The position numbers were made by a program, and so were the translations under genes. Of a stretch of DNA of 64,000 nucleotides, positions 1-8,569 are shown piece after piece. The stretch is from Myroides profundi (GTDB lineage: Bacteria; Bacteroidota; Bacteroidia; Flavobacteriales; Flavobacteriaceae), in contig NZ_CP010817.1 in assembly GCF_000833025.1 (NCBI RefSeq), positions 3,348,001 to 3,412,000 on the forward strand. The letters run 5' to 3'. Position 1 is the stretch's first letter. Each line of letters starts with the position of its first letter. Under the pieces are notes generated by a model. The model had not been told where the DNA came from, did no database searches, and saw nothing but the letters and a program-made list of their open reading frames with translations.

Positions 1-1161
1 ATAATGTGCACTAACTACATATCTACCTTCTCCCATACTCAGTACTACAGGTTCTTCATTGTCGTATTCATCTTGGATCTCTCCTACCAATTCCTCTAGA
101 ATATCCTCCATAGTCACAATACCAGTAAACTCTCCTACTTCATTGGTAGCAATGGCCATCTGTAAGTGTTTTGCTTGGAATTGTTTTAATACATTTTTAA
201 TAAGTGCGTTCTCTGAGATATAAATAGGTTCACGTAGTAATGACGCTAGATCAGTGTTACTCTTATCTTGAATCATTGCTTTCATCAAGTCTTTGGTATA
301 AATAACACCTTTAATATTATCTAAATTATCTTCATATACTGGAAAACGAGAATATCCTTCATTGATTGCATAATCGATAGCATCCATTACACTTGTATTA
401 ATCTCAATAGCTGAGACATTCTTACGCAAGCTTTGAATATTATTTACACGTCTATCATCAAAGTCGAATACATTCTGAATCAGAACACGTTCTGTTTCTT
501 CAATAGCTCCTCCCTCTTGACTCTCTGTAATAATCATCTTTAGCTCTTCTTCTGTATGGATATCAGCACCGTGAATTGGGCTAATACCTACAATACGTAA
601 TATCCCATTAGCTAAACCGTTCATCAACCAAATAATAGGTCTAAAAACGAAATAGAATATACGCAATGGTAGAGCTACTGTAAATGTAGTCTTCGTCGGA
701 AAGTGAATAGCCAAAGACTTTGGCGCTAACTCACCAAAAACGATATGTAATATTGTAATGATAGCAAAGGCTACTGGAAAAGAAACACTTTTAGCTATAC
801 CGTACCACTCAGGTCCAGTGAATCCAAAAGCTTCAAACAAATACATAATTACAGGTGTTAATGAGCTTTCTCCAACCCATCCTAACCCTAGTGAAGCAAG
901 GGTAATACCTAATTGTGTAGCTGCTAAATATGCATCAAGATTAGTCACTATATTCTTAGCAATACCTGCTACTTTAGAATTTAGTTCTTGATGAACTTCT
1001 ATTTGAGAAGTACGAACTTTCACAATTGCAAACTCTGCTGCAACGAAAAAACCGTTTAAGAAAACTAAAAATAAAGTAAGTAATAATTTACCTACTGAAA
1101 TCTCTTCGTGTACAATGTTAGAACCAGCCAACATTGTAATGATCTGGGCGTATGTATCCAT
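1..1161 (-). CDS. CNNM/CorC-family CBS-domain membrane protein (3' end outside window)
   Basis: 387 codons are present and the frame is still open at the window edge, so the C-terminal transporter-associated domain is missing. The N-terminal half is a CNNM (DUF21) transmembrane domain with the family's FVAAEFAIVKVR segment near residue 40. Two CBS modules follow at about residues 215-345 (SRFPVYEDNLDNIKGV, then FTGIVTMEDILEELVGE). Relatives are annotated as hemolysin-like or CorC/HlyC proteins and have been linked to magnesium or cobalt efflux; in flavobacteria the GldE protein belongs to the same superfamily. Which of these this one is cannot be decided here. The start ATG gives a normal N-terminus before the first membrane helix. 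Confidence 0.85.
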   Translation of the reverse strand, partial: MDTYAQIITMLAGSNIVHEEISVGKLLLTLFLVFLNGFFVAAEFAIVKVRTSQIEVHQELNSKVAGIAKNIVTNLDAYLAATQLGITLASLGLGWVGESSLTPVIMYLFEAFGFTGPEWYGIAKSVSFPVAFAIITILHIVFGELAPKSLAIHFPTKTTFTVALPLRIFYFVFRPIIWLMNGLANGILRIVGISPIHGADIHTEEELKMIITESQEGGAIEETERVLIQNVFDFDDRRVNNIQSLRKNVSAIEINTSVMDAIDYAINEGYSRFPVYEDNLDNIKGVIYTKDLMKAMIQDKSNTDLASLLREPIYISENALIKNVLKQFQAKHLQMAIATNEVGEFTGIVTMEDILEELVGEIQDEYDNEEPVVLSMGEGRYVVSAHY

Positions 1162-1211
1162 TTTAAGAATTAAAAAAAGCCAATGGTTAAATATTTTTTA
1201 ATGGCTTAAGG

Positions 1212-1232
1212 TTTATATCATTGTGATATAAA
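1212..1232. promoter_or_regulatory. Perfect 9-bp-arm palindrome upstream of the CBS-domain gene
   Basis: TTTATATCA, three bases, then TGATATAAA. It lies 51-71 bases upstream of the ATG at 1161, in a 238-base gene-free stretch between the CBS-domain gene and cdd. There is no T-run, so it looks more like a protein-binding site than a terminator. A second weaker inverted repeat (AAGCCA/TGGCTT, about 1178-1207) lies between it and the start codon. Confidence 0.4.
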
Positions 1233-1399
1233 TCTCGTATCAAAATTAATAATTTAATTGACACAGTATCTATCAATATTTACTAATTTTTAAAAAATAT
1301 CACAATGCTTATAAATATAGTCAACTTTGCACTAATGTTATAGTACAAATCGAAACTCACTTAACAAAATAAATGCGATTAGCTCTTTTTTTACATCTT

Positions 1400-1882
1400 T
1401 TACATCGAGTCTTTATCGAAATGGAAAGGCAAGATATTTACTAACGAAGGAGAATAACACACTTTACCTTCTGCTCCCATAAAGAACATTTCTATAGCAG
1501 AGTCTTGTTTTGTCTCATATTCTAAAATACTTTGTCTACACGCTCCACATGGAGGGATTGGAGTACTCGTAACTTTTAAATCTGATGATGCAGAAATAGC
1601 TATCTTTAAGATTCTCTGATCTGGATAATTAGCCCCTACATAGAATATAGCAGTACGTTCTGCACATAACCCTGAAGGGAAAGCTGCATTCTCTTGATTA
1701 GATCCCACTACGATAGTTCCGTCTTCTAATAAGATAGCTGCACCTACTCTAAACTTAGAATAAGGAGCATAAGCCTTCTTTCTCACTTCTACAGCCCTAT
1801 TCATTAACTCTTGATCTTTTTGTTCTAATTCTGCTATTGAATCATATTCTAAGAACGTTGTTACGATTTCTATTTTTTTCAT
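1400..1882 (-). CDS. cdd: Cytidine deaminase
   Basis: 160 residues, a normal length for tetrameric cytidine deaminases. It converts cytidine and deoxycytidine to the uridine forms in pyrimidine salvage, in the cytosol. The zinc site is complete: Cys73-Ala-Glu75 (CAERTAIF) with the catalytic glutamate, and Cys112/Cys115 in PCGACRQ. The N-terminal part carries YAPYSKFRVGAAI, the usual substrate-binding strand. It lies directly downstream of porV on the same strand (81-base gap). In other flavobacteria cdd, the por genes and gldJ are also neighbours, so this is a conserved linkage rather than a functional one. Confidence 0.95.
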   Translation of the reverse strand: MKKIEIVTTFLEYDSIAELEQKDQELMNRAVEVRKKAYAPYSKFRVGAAILLEDGTIVVGSNQENAAFPSGLCAERTAIFYVGANYPDQRILKIAISASSDLKVTSTPIPPCGACRQSILEYETKQDSAIEMFFMGAEGKVCYSPSLVNILPFHFDKDSM

Positions 1883-1963
1883 AATCCTTGACTATTAGAG
1901 ATAAAAAATCCAAACACATCTTGTTGGGGATGGTTTGGATTCAATACAAATATACTATTTTTT

Positions 1964-3103
1964 TTAACCTCTTCGATAAGTTTTTCTACCTAAATCGAAT
2001 GTTAATGAGAATCTCAGTGTATTCTCCATTGGGTTATTTATTTTTGATGTTGAAAATAAATACGATAGATCTATAGCCATCATATTATATTTAAATCCTG
2101 CTCCTAAAGTTGCATATTGTCTAGCTCCTTTTTCTGGGCTTTCGTGGAAGTATCCTGTTCTAAAAGCAAATTTATTGTCATACCAATACTCTGCCCCTAG
2201 AGACCATGCTACCTCTTTCATTTCTTCACTGAATCCATTAGGCGCATCACCGAATGATTTAATCACTCCTTTAAGCCACCCAGTATCATTATACTCTATT
2301 AATGCATTTGGATCATTTCTATGTTCTGGTGGTGTTGGCACTAATAACTTATTAAGTTCTCCAGAGATAGTCAATGTATTCTGTTGATCAATAATAAAGT
2401 CAAAACTACCTCCTAGTTTTAAGTTAGCAGGAAGAAAAGATCCATACTGCTCATCTTCATACTTTATCTTAGGACCTAGATTCTGAATATTAAAACCAGC
2501 TCTCCATCTACCGTCAAAAGTACTAAAACGGACTATATCTGATTCGTAGAAACCTGCTATATCTACTGCCACTTGACTAGCCATAGAGTTAGAACCATCT
2601 ACTTCAGGCATTCTAAGATTAGAGTTAATAAAACGTCCTACTACTGCCATACCAAAGCGGTCACTTAATTTCAATGAATAAGAAATATCAACAGCGAACT
2701 CATTAGGCTTTTTTATAATTGAACTTGATTGGTAACTATCTCTAAACTCCATTTCTCCCATTCCAAAATAACGTAAACTCGCTCCAATAGCACTACGTTC
2801 ATTGAATTTATTAAAATAGGTTAATTGACCTAAAGCCATATCACTACTCACTTTAGACATATATGGACTATAGTTTACAGAAAATCCTTGTGCTTGTGTA
2901 GCAAATGCATACTTCGCGGCATTGTGTTGTTGAGAAAACACGTCACTAGAAGTTGCAACCCCGATATCCCCCATTCCTGATGATCTCGCATCTCCAGATA
3001 TTAATAAGAAAGGTACTCCAGTAGTTATAGGTCTTACTACTTTCTGAGCGTATATAAACTGCCCCGCTAAAACAGTAAGAAATAAGGCTGTAACTTTTTT
3101 CAT
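1964..3103 (-). CDS. porV: Type IX secretion outer-membrane protein PorV (LptO family)
   Basis: About 379 residues from the ATG at 3103. An in-frame start 21 bases upstream exists, but MKKVTALFLTVLAGQFIYAQ gives a clean signal peptide ending AQ. The mature part begins RPITTGVPFLLISGDARSSGMGDIGVATSSD, the PorV signature, followed by alternating beta-strands of a FadL-like 14-strand barrel and a terminal aromatic pattern. PorV shuttles type IX cargo at the cell surface and anchors the sortase PorU. In related species porU lies between porV and gldJ; here that position is a 640-base gene-free gap. Confidence 0.92.
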   Translation of the reverse strand: MKKVTALFLTVLAGQFIYAQKVVRPITTGVPFLLISGDARSSGMGDIGVATSSDVFSQQHNAAKYAFATQAQGFSVNYSPYMSKVSSDMALGQLTYFNKFNERSAIGASLRYFGMGEMEFRDSYQSSSIIKKPNEFAVDISYSLKLSDRFGMAVVGRFINSNLRMPEVDGSNSMASQVAVDIAGFYESDIVRFSTFDGRWRAGFNIQNLGPKIKYEDEQYGSFLPANLKLGGSFDFIIDQQNTLTISGELNKLLVPTPPEHRNDPNALIEYNDTGWLKGVIKSFGDAPNGFSEEMKEVAWSLGAEYWYDNKFAFRTGYFHESPEKGARQYATLGAGFKYNMMAIDLSYLFSTSKINNPMENTLRFSLTFDLGRKTYRRG

Positions 3104-3743
3104 CTTTATTTTTTTAAGATTCACAAATATAATCTTTTTAACATTACTAAAATCTCACTCTAGCTATTATTATAACTTACAAAAACAACAATTATTATTT
3201 TGATCTTCATTATAAACGAAATATAATACTTTACTATACAAGAAATAAAGACTCTTTACTTTTGACTATTAATCATTTGTCTAAAACAGAGTAAACATAA
3301 TACTATTTTTATTCAATCTTAGGTCTATTCCTTGTATAATTCAAAGATTCTAAAGTCATTTTTATACTATTAAAAGAATCTACTCTATATTCTTATTATT
3401 AATGCTCTCCTAACCTCATTAATGTATTATATTCATTTAATTAAACATAGAAATAGATTCAAGTTCGCAAGAGACAACACGAGGTTTTCCACCTACATAA
3501 TCAATTATTATTCGCCTCATTTAACTAATTCGAGCTACATTTGCACTGCGTATAAATTCATGCTTTATACAGAACAATTATTTTTTCATTAAGCAATACA
3601 AAATACTTTTAGACGTTATAAGTGTAATTGCTTATTAAAAAATAAAAATTATTGATACTTTTTCGATTAAATGAAAGTATTCACATTGCTAATTAAACGT
3701 TAATTATTAAATTGCGTACAATTTTATATCCATTTATAACGAG
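3104..3743. other. Gene-free region between porV and gldJ
   Basis: 640 bases separate the divergent porV and gldJ. No reading frame or recognisable porU remnant was seen. The part nearest gldJ holds a TACATTTG -7 box at 3536-3543, about 200 bases before the ATG, and a 16-bp perfect palindrome (AAATTG-CGTA-CAATTT, 3709-3724) just before the gldJ start. The rest is AT-rich without clear structure. Confidence 0.5.
3536..3543 (+). promoter_or_regulatory. Candidate -7 box of the gldJ promoter
   Basis: TACATTTG matches the Bacteroidota consensus TAnnTTTG exactly. No convincing TTG -33 element lies 17-23 bases upstream. It would give a leader of roughly 190 bases before gldJ, which contains the 16-bp palindrome at 3709-3724. 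Confidence 0.4.
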
Positions 3744-5264
3744 ATGAAGATTAAAGAACTTTTAAACTTTCGATTACTGGCAGGTATATTAGTTGCTGCT
3801 AGTATTACGAGTTGTGGAAATTCAAACAGCAACGTATCAACGGCTACTGGTTGGAAAATCAATGATAGTAAAGGTGGTTTTCAATACAACACCAAATACG
3901 AACAACGTACTCCTAAAGGAATGGTTGCTGTAGAAGGAGGTACATTTACAATGGGACGTATACAAGAGGATATCCTTGCTGATTGGAATAACAATCCTAA
4001 AGAAATGTACGTACAATCGTTTTATATGGATGAAACAGAAACTACCAATATTATGTATAATGAATACTTATACTGGTTGCGTACTGTATATCCTCAAAAC
4101 AATGAATTATATCAAGAGATTTATAAAAGTGCTATTCCTGATACGACAGTATGGAGAGGTCCTTCTGGGTTCAACGAATCACTTATCACTAGCTATTTAA
4201 GACACCCTGCTTATGCTAACTATCCTGTAGTAGGTGTTACTTGGGTGCAAGCAAATGACTATGCTAAATGGAGAACTGACCGTGTTAACGAATTAGCTCT
4301 AGAAAAAGCAGGTTATTTAAAGAAAGATGCTAAAATTCTTGAAGCAGGATCTGATGCTCACTTTAGCACAGATACTTACCTTATTTCTCCAGAGTCTGTT
4401 TATGGAGGGAATAGCGATATCGCTTATAAAGGAAAAGGAAACAAAGCACAAGAAGGTGATCGTAACTTATATGCTACACAAAACTCTGGTTTATTCACTT
4501 CACAGTTTAGACTTCCAACAGAAGCTGAATGGGAATACGCTGCTATAGGATTAGTAGGTAACAGAGAGTACAACAACTATAAAGGCCGTAAAAAATACCC
4601 TTGGGATAAAAGTAGCAAACGCAAAAAAGGAAGACCAATCGTTCAGAACACTAAATATGCTAACTATAAACAAGGTCGTGGTGACTATGGTGGTATAGCA
4701 GGATGGGCTACTGACAATGGTGATATCACTAATGCAGTAAAATCATATCCTCCTAATGATTTCGGTTTATATGACATGTCTGGTAACGTTGCTGAATGGG
4801 TAGCTGACGTTTATGATCCGAATATTGATCTAAACGATACTGACTTCAACTTCTATAAAGGAAATGTTTACTATAAAAACAAAATAGGTGCTGATGGTAA
4901 AATTGAAATCACAACAAATGAAACTGTGAAGTTTGATACATTAAGCACTGGTAAATTAAGAGTTCGCAATCTACCTGGACAAATTGCTCAAGAAGAATTA
5001 GATCCTTCTATATTTGATGACAATATCCAGACAGGTTTAGGTGGTAAAATAAAAGGTGAAGGTCCTAAAGCACTTAAAAAGGTTACTCTTTATGATGAGA
5101 AATCTCGTGTTATTAAAGGAGGTTCTTGGAAAGATAGAGCATATTGGTTAGACCCTGCTACTAGAAGATTCTTCCCAGAAGATCAAGCTACAGATTATAT
5201 TGGATTCAGATTAGTAATGACTAAAGTAGGTCCTAAATCAGATAAACGTAAAACGAAGAATTAA
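3744..5264 (+). CDS. gldJ: Gliding motility / type IX secretion lipoprotein GldJ
   Basis: 506 residues. The lipobox (AASITSC, Cys24) marks an outer-membrane-directed lipoprotein. The body is a formylglycine-generating-enzyme-like (SUMF/FGE) fold: GGTFTMGR near residue 68, RLPTEAEWEYAA, DMSGNVAEWVADVYDP, and the C-terminal VIKGGSWKDRAYWLDPATRRF and GFRLVM. In Flavobacterium johnsoniae GldJ is needed for gliding and stabilises GldK and the type IX motor. The insertions between FGE blocks and the basic tail are typical of GldJ. A strong terminator follows at 5291-5319, so it is probably transcribed alone. Confidence 0.93.
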   Translation: MKIKELLNFRLLAGILVAASITSCGNSNSNVSTATGWKINDSKGGFQYNTKYEQRTPKGMVAVEGGTFTMGRIQEDILADWNNNPKEMYVQSFYMDETETTNIMYNEYLYWLRTVYPQNNELYQEIYKSAIPDTTVWRGPSGFNESLITSYLRHPAYANYPVVGVTWVQANDYAKWRTDRVNELALEKAGYLKKDAKILEAGSDAHFSTDTYLISPESVYGGNSDIAYKGKGNKAQEGDRNLYATQNSGLFTSQFRLPTEAEWEYAAIGLVGNREYNNYKGRKKYPWDKSSKRKKGRPIVQNTKYANYKQGRGDYGGIAGWATDNGDITNAVKSYPPNDFGLYDMSGNVAEWVADVYDPNIDLNDTDFNFYKGNVYYKNKIGADGKIEITTNETVKFDTLSTGKLRVRNLPGQIAQEELDPSIFDDNIQTGLGGKIKGEGPKALKKVTLYDEKSRVIKGGSWKDRAYWLDPATRRFFPEDQATDYIGFRLVMTKVGPKSDKRKTKN

Positions 5265-5290
5265 CATATTTTAAAATATTCTTTTTTCAA

Positions 5291-5319
5291 AAGCCCTAAT
5301 TGTATTAGGGCTTTTTTTT
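5291..5319 (+). terminator. Intrinsic terminator after gldJ
   Basis: AAGCCCTAA, a short loop, TTAGGGCTT and then a run of eight T. It ends only two bases before the murF -7 box. Confidence 0.9.
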
Positions 5320-5320
5320 A

Positions 5321-5328
5321 TACTTTTG
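5321..5328 (+). promoter_or_regulatory. -7 box of the murF promoter, four bases before the ATG
   Basis: TACTTTTG fits TAnnTTTG exactly. The murF ATG is at 5333. With the usual 5-8 base spacing from this box, transcription would begin at or beside the start codon, implying a leaderless or nearly leaderless message. Confidence 0.55.
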
Positions 5329-5332
5329 ATTC

Positions 5333-6634
5333 ATGGATATTACTGAAATTTACCAATGTTTTTTACAGTGTGATGGTGTATCTACTGATACTAGAAACAT
5401 ACATCCTAACTCTCTTTTTTTCGCATTAAAAGGAGATAACTTTGATGCTAACGAGTTTGCTCAAGACGCACTTAATAAAGGTGCTGCCTTTGTGATTATG
5501 GACAATAAAAAGCTGATTACTGATCCAGCTAAAATGCTTTATGTACCAGATGCCTTAGGAGCTTTACAACAGTTAGCTAAACACCATAGACAACAACTAG
5601 GCTTACCTATTATAGCGCTAACAGGTAGTAATGGAAAGACTACTTCTAAAGAACTTATCGCTACAGTACTAAGCAAAAAATATAAAGTAACGGCTACTAA
5701 AGGAAACCTAAACAACCATATTGGTGTACCGCTTACATTACTTTCACTTACAGAAGAGACAGACTTAGGTATTATAGAAATGGGGGCTAACCACAAACAA
5801 GAAATAGCTTTCTTATGTGAATTAGCTGATCCTGACTTCGGGTACATTACTAACTTTGGAAAAGCACATTTAGATGGCTTTGGGGGCTTTGAAGGAGTTA
5901 TTAAGGCTAAAAGCGAATTATACGACTATTTAGAAGATAACTATAAAACAGCTTTTGTCAACTTAGATGACCCTAGACAAGATGCAAAAACTATGACCTT
6001 TAGTCGTTATACTTTTGGTAGAGATTCTTCTGCTGATATCGTTATTGAACAATTAGAAGCTCAACCTAACGCTACAGTATACTATAAAGGAGAGATAATT
6101 AACTCTAACCTTACAGGAATCTATAACGCAACTAATATAGCTGCTGCATTAACTATCGGTCAATTCTTCAATGTGGATTTAAACGATATTAAAGAAGCCA
6201 TAGAACACTATATCCCTACTAATAATAGATCACAGTGGATTACTAAAGAAGACTCTATGATCTTATTAGATGCTTATAATGCTAACCCTAGCAGTATGGA
6301 CGCTGTATTGACTAACTTTGATCAACTAAATGATCAACGTGATAAAGTATTCGTCTTAGGAGATATGCTTGAGCTAGGAAAAGAAGGCTATAAAGAGCAC
6401 AAAGATATTGTAACTAGATTAAGTGATGTCAAAAACAAAACAGCATACTTTATAGGAAGAGAGTTCTTTAAAGCATCTATTAATGTCACACAAAAAGACA
6501 TACACTTCTTCGAAACGTTTGACTTGTTTAAACAACATATTCTTGACCATTCTAACGAAGTATTTAAGAATAAGCTAATCTTGATTAAAGGATCAAGAGG
6601 AATAGCACTAGAAAGAACCTTAGACTTAATATAA
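5333..6634 (+). CDS. murF: UDP-N-acetylmuramoyl-tripeptide--D-alanyl-D-alanine ligase
   Basis: 433 residues, normal for MurF. This cytosolic ATP-dependent ligase adds D-Ala-D-Ala to the UDP-MurNAc-tripeptide, the last soluble step of peptidoglycan precursor synthesis. The N-terminal substrate domain has VSTDTRNIHPNSLFFALKG, typical of MurE/MurF. The P-loop is ALTGSNGKTTSKEL (about residues 98-111). The central domain has LGIIEMGANHKQEI and YITNFGKAHLDGFGG, and the C-terminal domain has LLDAYNANPSSMDAVL and VFVLGDMLELG, which separate MurF from its relatives. The adjacent promoter and terminators suggest a single-gene unit. Confidence 0.96.
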   Translation: MDITEIYQCFLQCDGVSTDTRNIHPNSLFFALKGDNFDANEFAQDALNKGAAFVIMDNKKLITDPAKMLYVPDALGALQQLAKHHRQQLGLPIIALTGSNGKTTSKELIATVLSKKYKVTATKGNLNNHIGVPLTLLSLTEETDLGIIEMGANHKQEIAFLCELADPDFGYITNFGKAHLDGFGGFEGVIKAKSELYDYLEDNYKTAFVNLDDPRQDAKTMTFSRYTFGRDSSADIVIEQLEAQPNATVYYKGEIINSNLTGIYNATNIAAALTIGQFFNVDLNDIKEAIEHYIPTNNRSQWITKEDSMILLDAYNANPSSMDAVLTNFDQLNDQRDKVFVLGDMLELGKEGYKEHKDIVTRLSDVKNKTAYFIGREFFKASINVTQKDIHFFETFDLFKQHILDHSNEVFKNKLILIKGSRGIALERTLDLI

Positions 6635-6636
6635 CA

Positions 6637-6672
6637 AAAAAAGAGCTTAAATAATTATTTAAGCTCTTTTTT
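6637..6672. terminator. Bidirectional terminator between murF and the convergent operon
   Basis: AAAAAAGAGCTTAAAT and ATTTAAGCTCTTTTTT form a 16-bp stem around a 4-base loop, with T-runs on both strands. The right arm touches the stop codon of the minus-strand gene. Confidence 0.92.
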
Positions 6673-7711
6673 ATTTGTCTTCTTGGCTATCGACTTCCAG
6701 TCTTGTAATTAACGGGAAGTGATCCGAATTTTTAAACTCTGGATAAGTCTTAAATGACTTTACATGAATACGAGGATCTACGAACACATAGTCGATACGC
6801 ATCGGATAAGCGAAGTCATACGTCTTCCCAAATCCTGTTCCCCCTTCCACAAATGCATCATTCAGATTTCCTTTAATATTTCTATACACATACGAGAATG
6901 CACTATTATTCATATCTCCACAGATAATCTTAGGGATAGACACATCATTCATATGAGATTCTATTAACTCAGATTGCATCTGCTGTTCTTTAAACGCCTT
7001 TGCTATACGATTAACGATTAGCTTAGACTTAGCCTCATCAATACTCTCATGGATATCAGGGCTAATACTGATAGACTGTAGGTGAATACTATACACTCTT
7101 ATCGTATCCTGATCTTTCAGAATATCTGCAAAAATCACATTGTTATTAGAGCTAGGTAAGTTAATCTCCCCTTTATCAATAATTCTAAACTTAGAATAGA
7201 TAGCCTGTCCCGTTTTTATCTTATTCCCATGTGAGGTAATAAACTTATAAGGATATTGACTGAACTTTATATTTGTATTCTTAGAATATTCTTGAAAGCA
7301 CAATACATCAGGATCATGAAGATCTACGAACTCTTTTATCTTATCAGGAACATGCTCATCTGGAATCCAATTAAACAAATTAAAAAGACGAACATTATAA
7401 CTCATTAAAGTGAACTCCTTTTCTCCGACCTCTTCATTTCTACCTGAGAACTTATAAAACTTATTAGCAAAAGTAATCCCAAGTACTAGAATTAAAGAAG
7501 ACAACCATATTTGCCTTTTTAATTGAATTAACCAATAGATAAAGAACGCTAGATTAATAATCAAAAAGAAAGGTAATATTAGCGTAAATACAGATAATAA
7601 AGGAAATAACTTAGGCGCTAAAAAAGGCAAAAAATACCCTACTAATGACATAATCGCCATTAGTATATTAGTCCCAAATACAAACTTGTTAAACCAAGAT
7701 AGGTTCTTCAT
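6671..7711 (-). CDS. Membrane-anchored endonuclease/exonuclease/phosphatase (EEP) family protein
   Basis: 346 residues. Three hydrophobic helices occupy about residues 10-85. A DNase I-like EEP domain follows: LMSYNVRLFN (metal Asn), DVLCFQEYS (metal Glu), CGDMNNSAFSYVYR, RIDYVFVDPRI, and the terminal KNSDHFPLITRLE with the catalytic Asp-His pair. All core EEP residues are present, so it should be an active phosphoesterase, with a nucleic acid or phospholipid head group as substrate. The domain probably faces the periplasm, inferred from the three-helix layout. It is the last gene of the mutL-rhomboid-rhomboid-EEP operon and starts 3 bases after the preceding gene. Confidence 0.85.
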   Translation of the reverse strand: MKNLSWFNKFVFGTNILMAIMSLVGYFLPFLAPKLFPLLSVFTLILPFFLIINLAFFIYWLIQLKRQIWLSSLILVLGITFANKFYKFSGRNEEVGEKEFTLMSYNVRLFNLFNWIPDEHVPDKIKEFVDLHDPDVLCFQEYSKNTNIKFSQYPYKFITSHGNKIKTGQAIYSKFRIIDKGEINLPSSNNNVIFADILKDQDTIRVYSIHLQSISISPDIHESIDEAKSKLIVNRIAKAFKEQQMQSELIESHMNDVSIPKIICGDMNNSAFSYVYRNIKGNLNDAFVEGGTGFGKTYDFAYPMRIDYVFVDPRIHVKSFKTYPEFKNSDHFPLITRLEVDSQEDK

Positions 7712-7714
7712 ATT

Positions 7715-8569
7715 TTACTCTTTTCCAGCTCTAAACAGAAAGTCTTTCTCTTCTTTGGTAAGGCTTTCATATCCAGATTTACTGATTTTATCTAATATCT
7801 TATCTATTTTCTGTTGTCTCTCATCCTTGTTTTCACTGACTGTTGCTTCTCGGCGATTCTCCTTATTATTTACATATACTTTCTTAAAACGAGTTCCTTG
7901 ATTTCGTTTAAATAAATTACTTATTTTATCAAAGATAATGCTTAAATCGGTTCCTGCTTCTAACATTTTAATATAGATCAATCCCATTAGTGCACCACCT
8001 AAGTGAGCCAGATGTCCTCCTACGTTACTTGTATTCAACTGGATAATATCTAAAATAATAATAAAAGTAGCAATATGCCACATCTTTACATTTCCGATTA
8101 AAGCTAATCGTACTTGCATCATAGGAGCATGTACTGCCACCCCTACTAATGGAGCTATAGTAGCTGCTGAAGCGCCTACTAGTATAGACCCTGTCGACAT
8201 AAACATTCCTCCTAGCAAGAAGATCACTCCACCTAATAAAGCACCTAATAAATACAAAGTTAAAAACTGCTTGTCTGTAAAGAAAGTAGCAAATAATCTT
8301 CCTACAAAAAACAAGACAATCATATTAAATAGAAGGTGAATCACTCCTGCATGTACGAATGAATACGTCAATAACGTCCATGGTTTATACAATAGTGACA
8401 TAGGGTTGCTCCCAAGAGCTAACCAAGATAATAAACTAGCGCTAAAGGAAGAAAAGAATACTTGCAACAACATAATGATTACTGAAATACCTACATTCCA
8501 GTAAATCAACTTTTGTACAATACCACCAGCTCTATACTGGTACTTCAAATCATCTAATAGCTTACTCAT
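7715..8569 (-). CDS. Rhomboid-family intramembrane serine protease (second of two)
   Basis: 284 residues with about six membrane helices. The catalytic pair is visible: Ser in GASAATIAPLVG and His in HLAHLGGALMGLIYIK. The conserved Asn of the oxyanion region is in HLLFNMIVLFFVGRLFA. The motif GASAA replaces the more usual GASGA. The C-terminal tail from about residue 215 is charged and soluble and ends KSGYESLTKEEKDFLF, a short motif found in many Bacteroidota rhomboids. Its start codon overlaps the stop of the upstream rhomboid by one base (TAATG), so the two are translationally coupled. Confidence 0.9.
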   Translation of the reverse strand: MSKLLDDLKYQYRAGGIVQKLIYWNVGISVIIMLLQVFFSSFSASLLSWLALGSNPMSLLYKPWTLLTYSFVHAGVIHLLFNMIVLFFVGRLFATFFTDKQFLTLYLLGALLGGVIFLLGGMFMSTGSILVGASAATIAPLVGVAVHAPMMQVRLALIGNVKMWHIATFIIILDIIQLNTSNVGGHLAHLGGALMGLIYIKMLEAGTDLSIIFDKISNLFKRNQGTRFKKVYVNNKENRREATVSENKDERQQKIDKILDKISKSGYESLTKEEKDFLFRAGKE

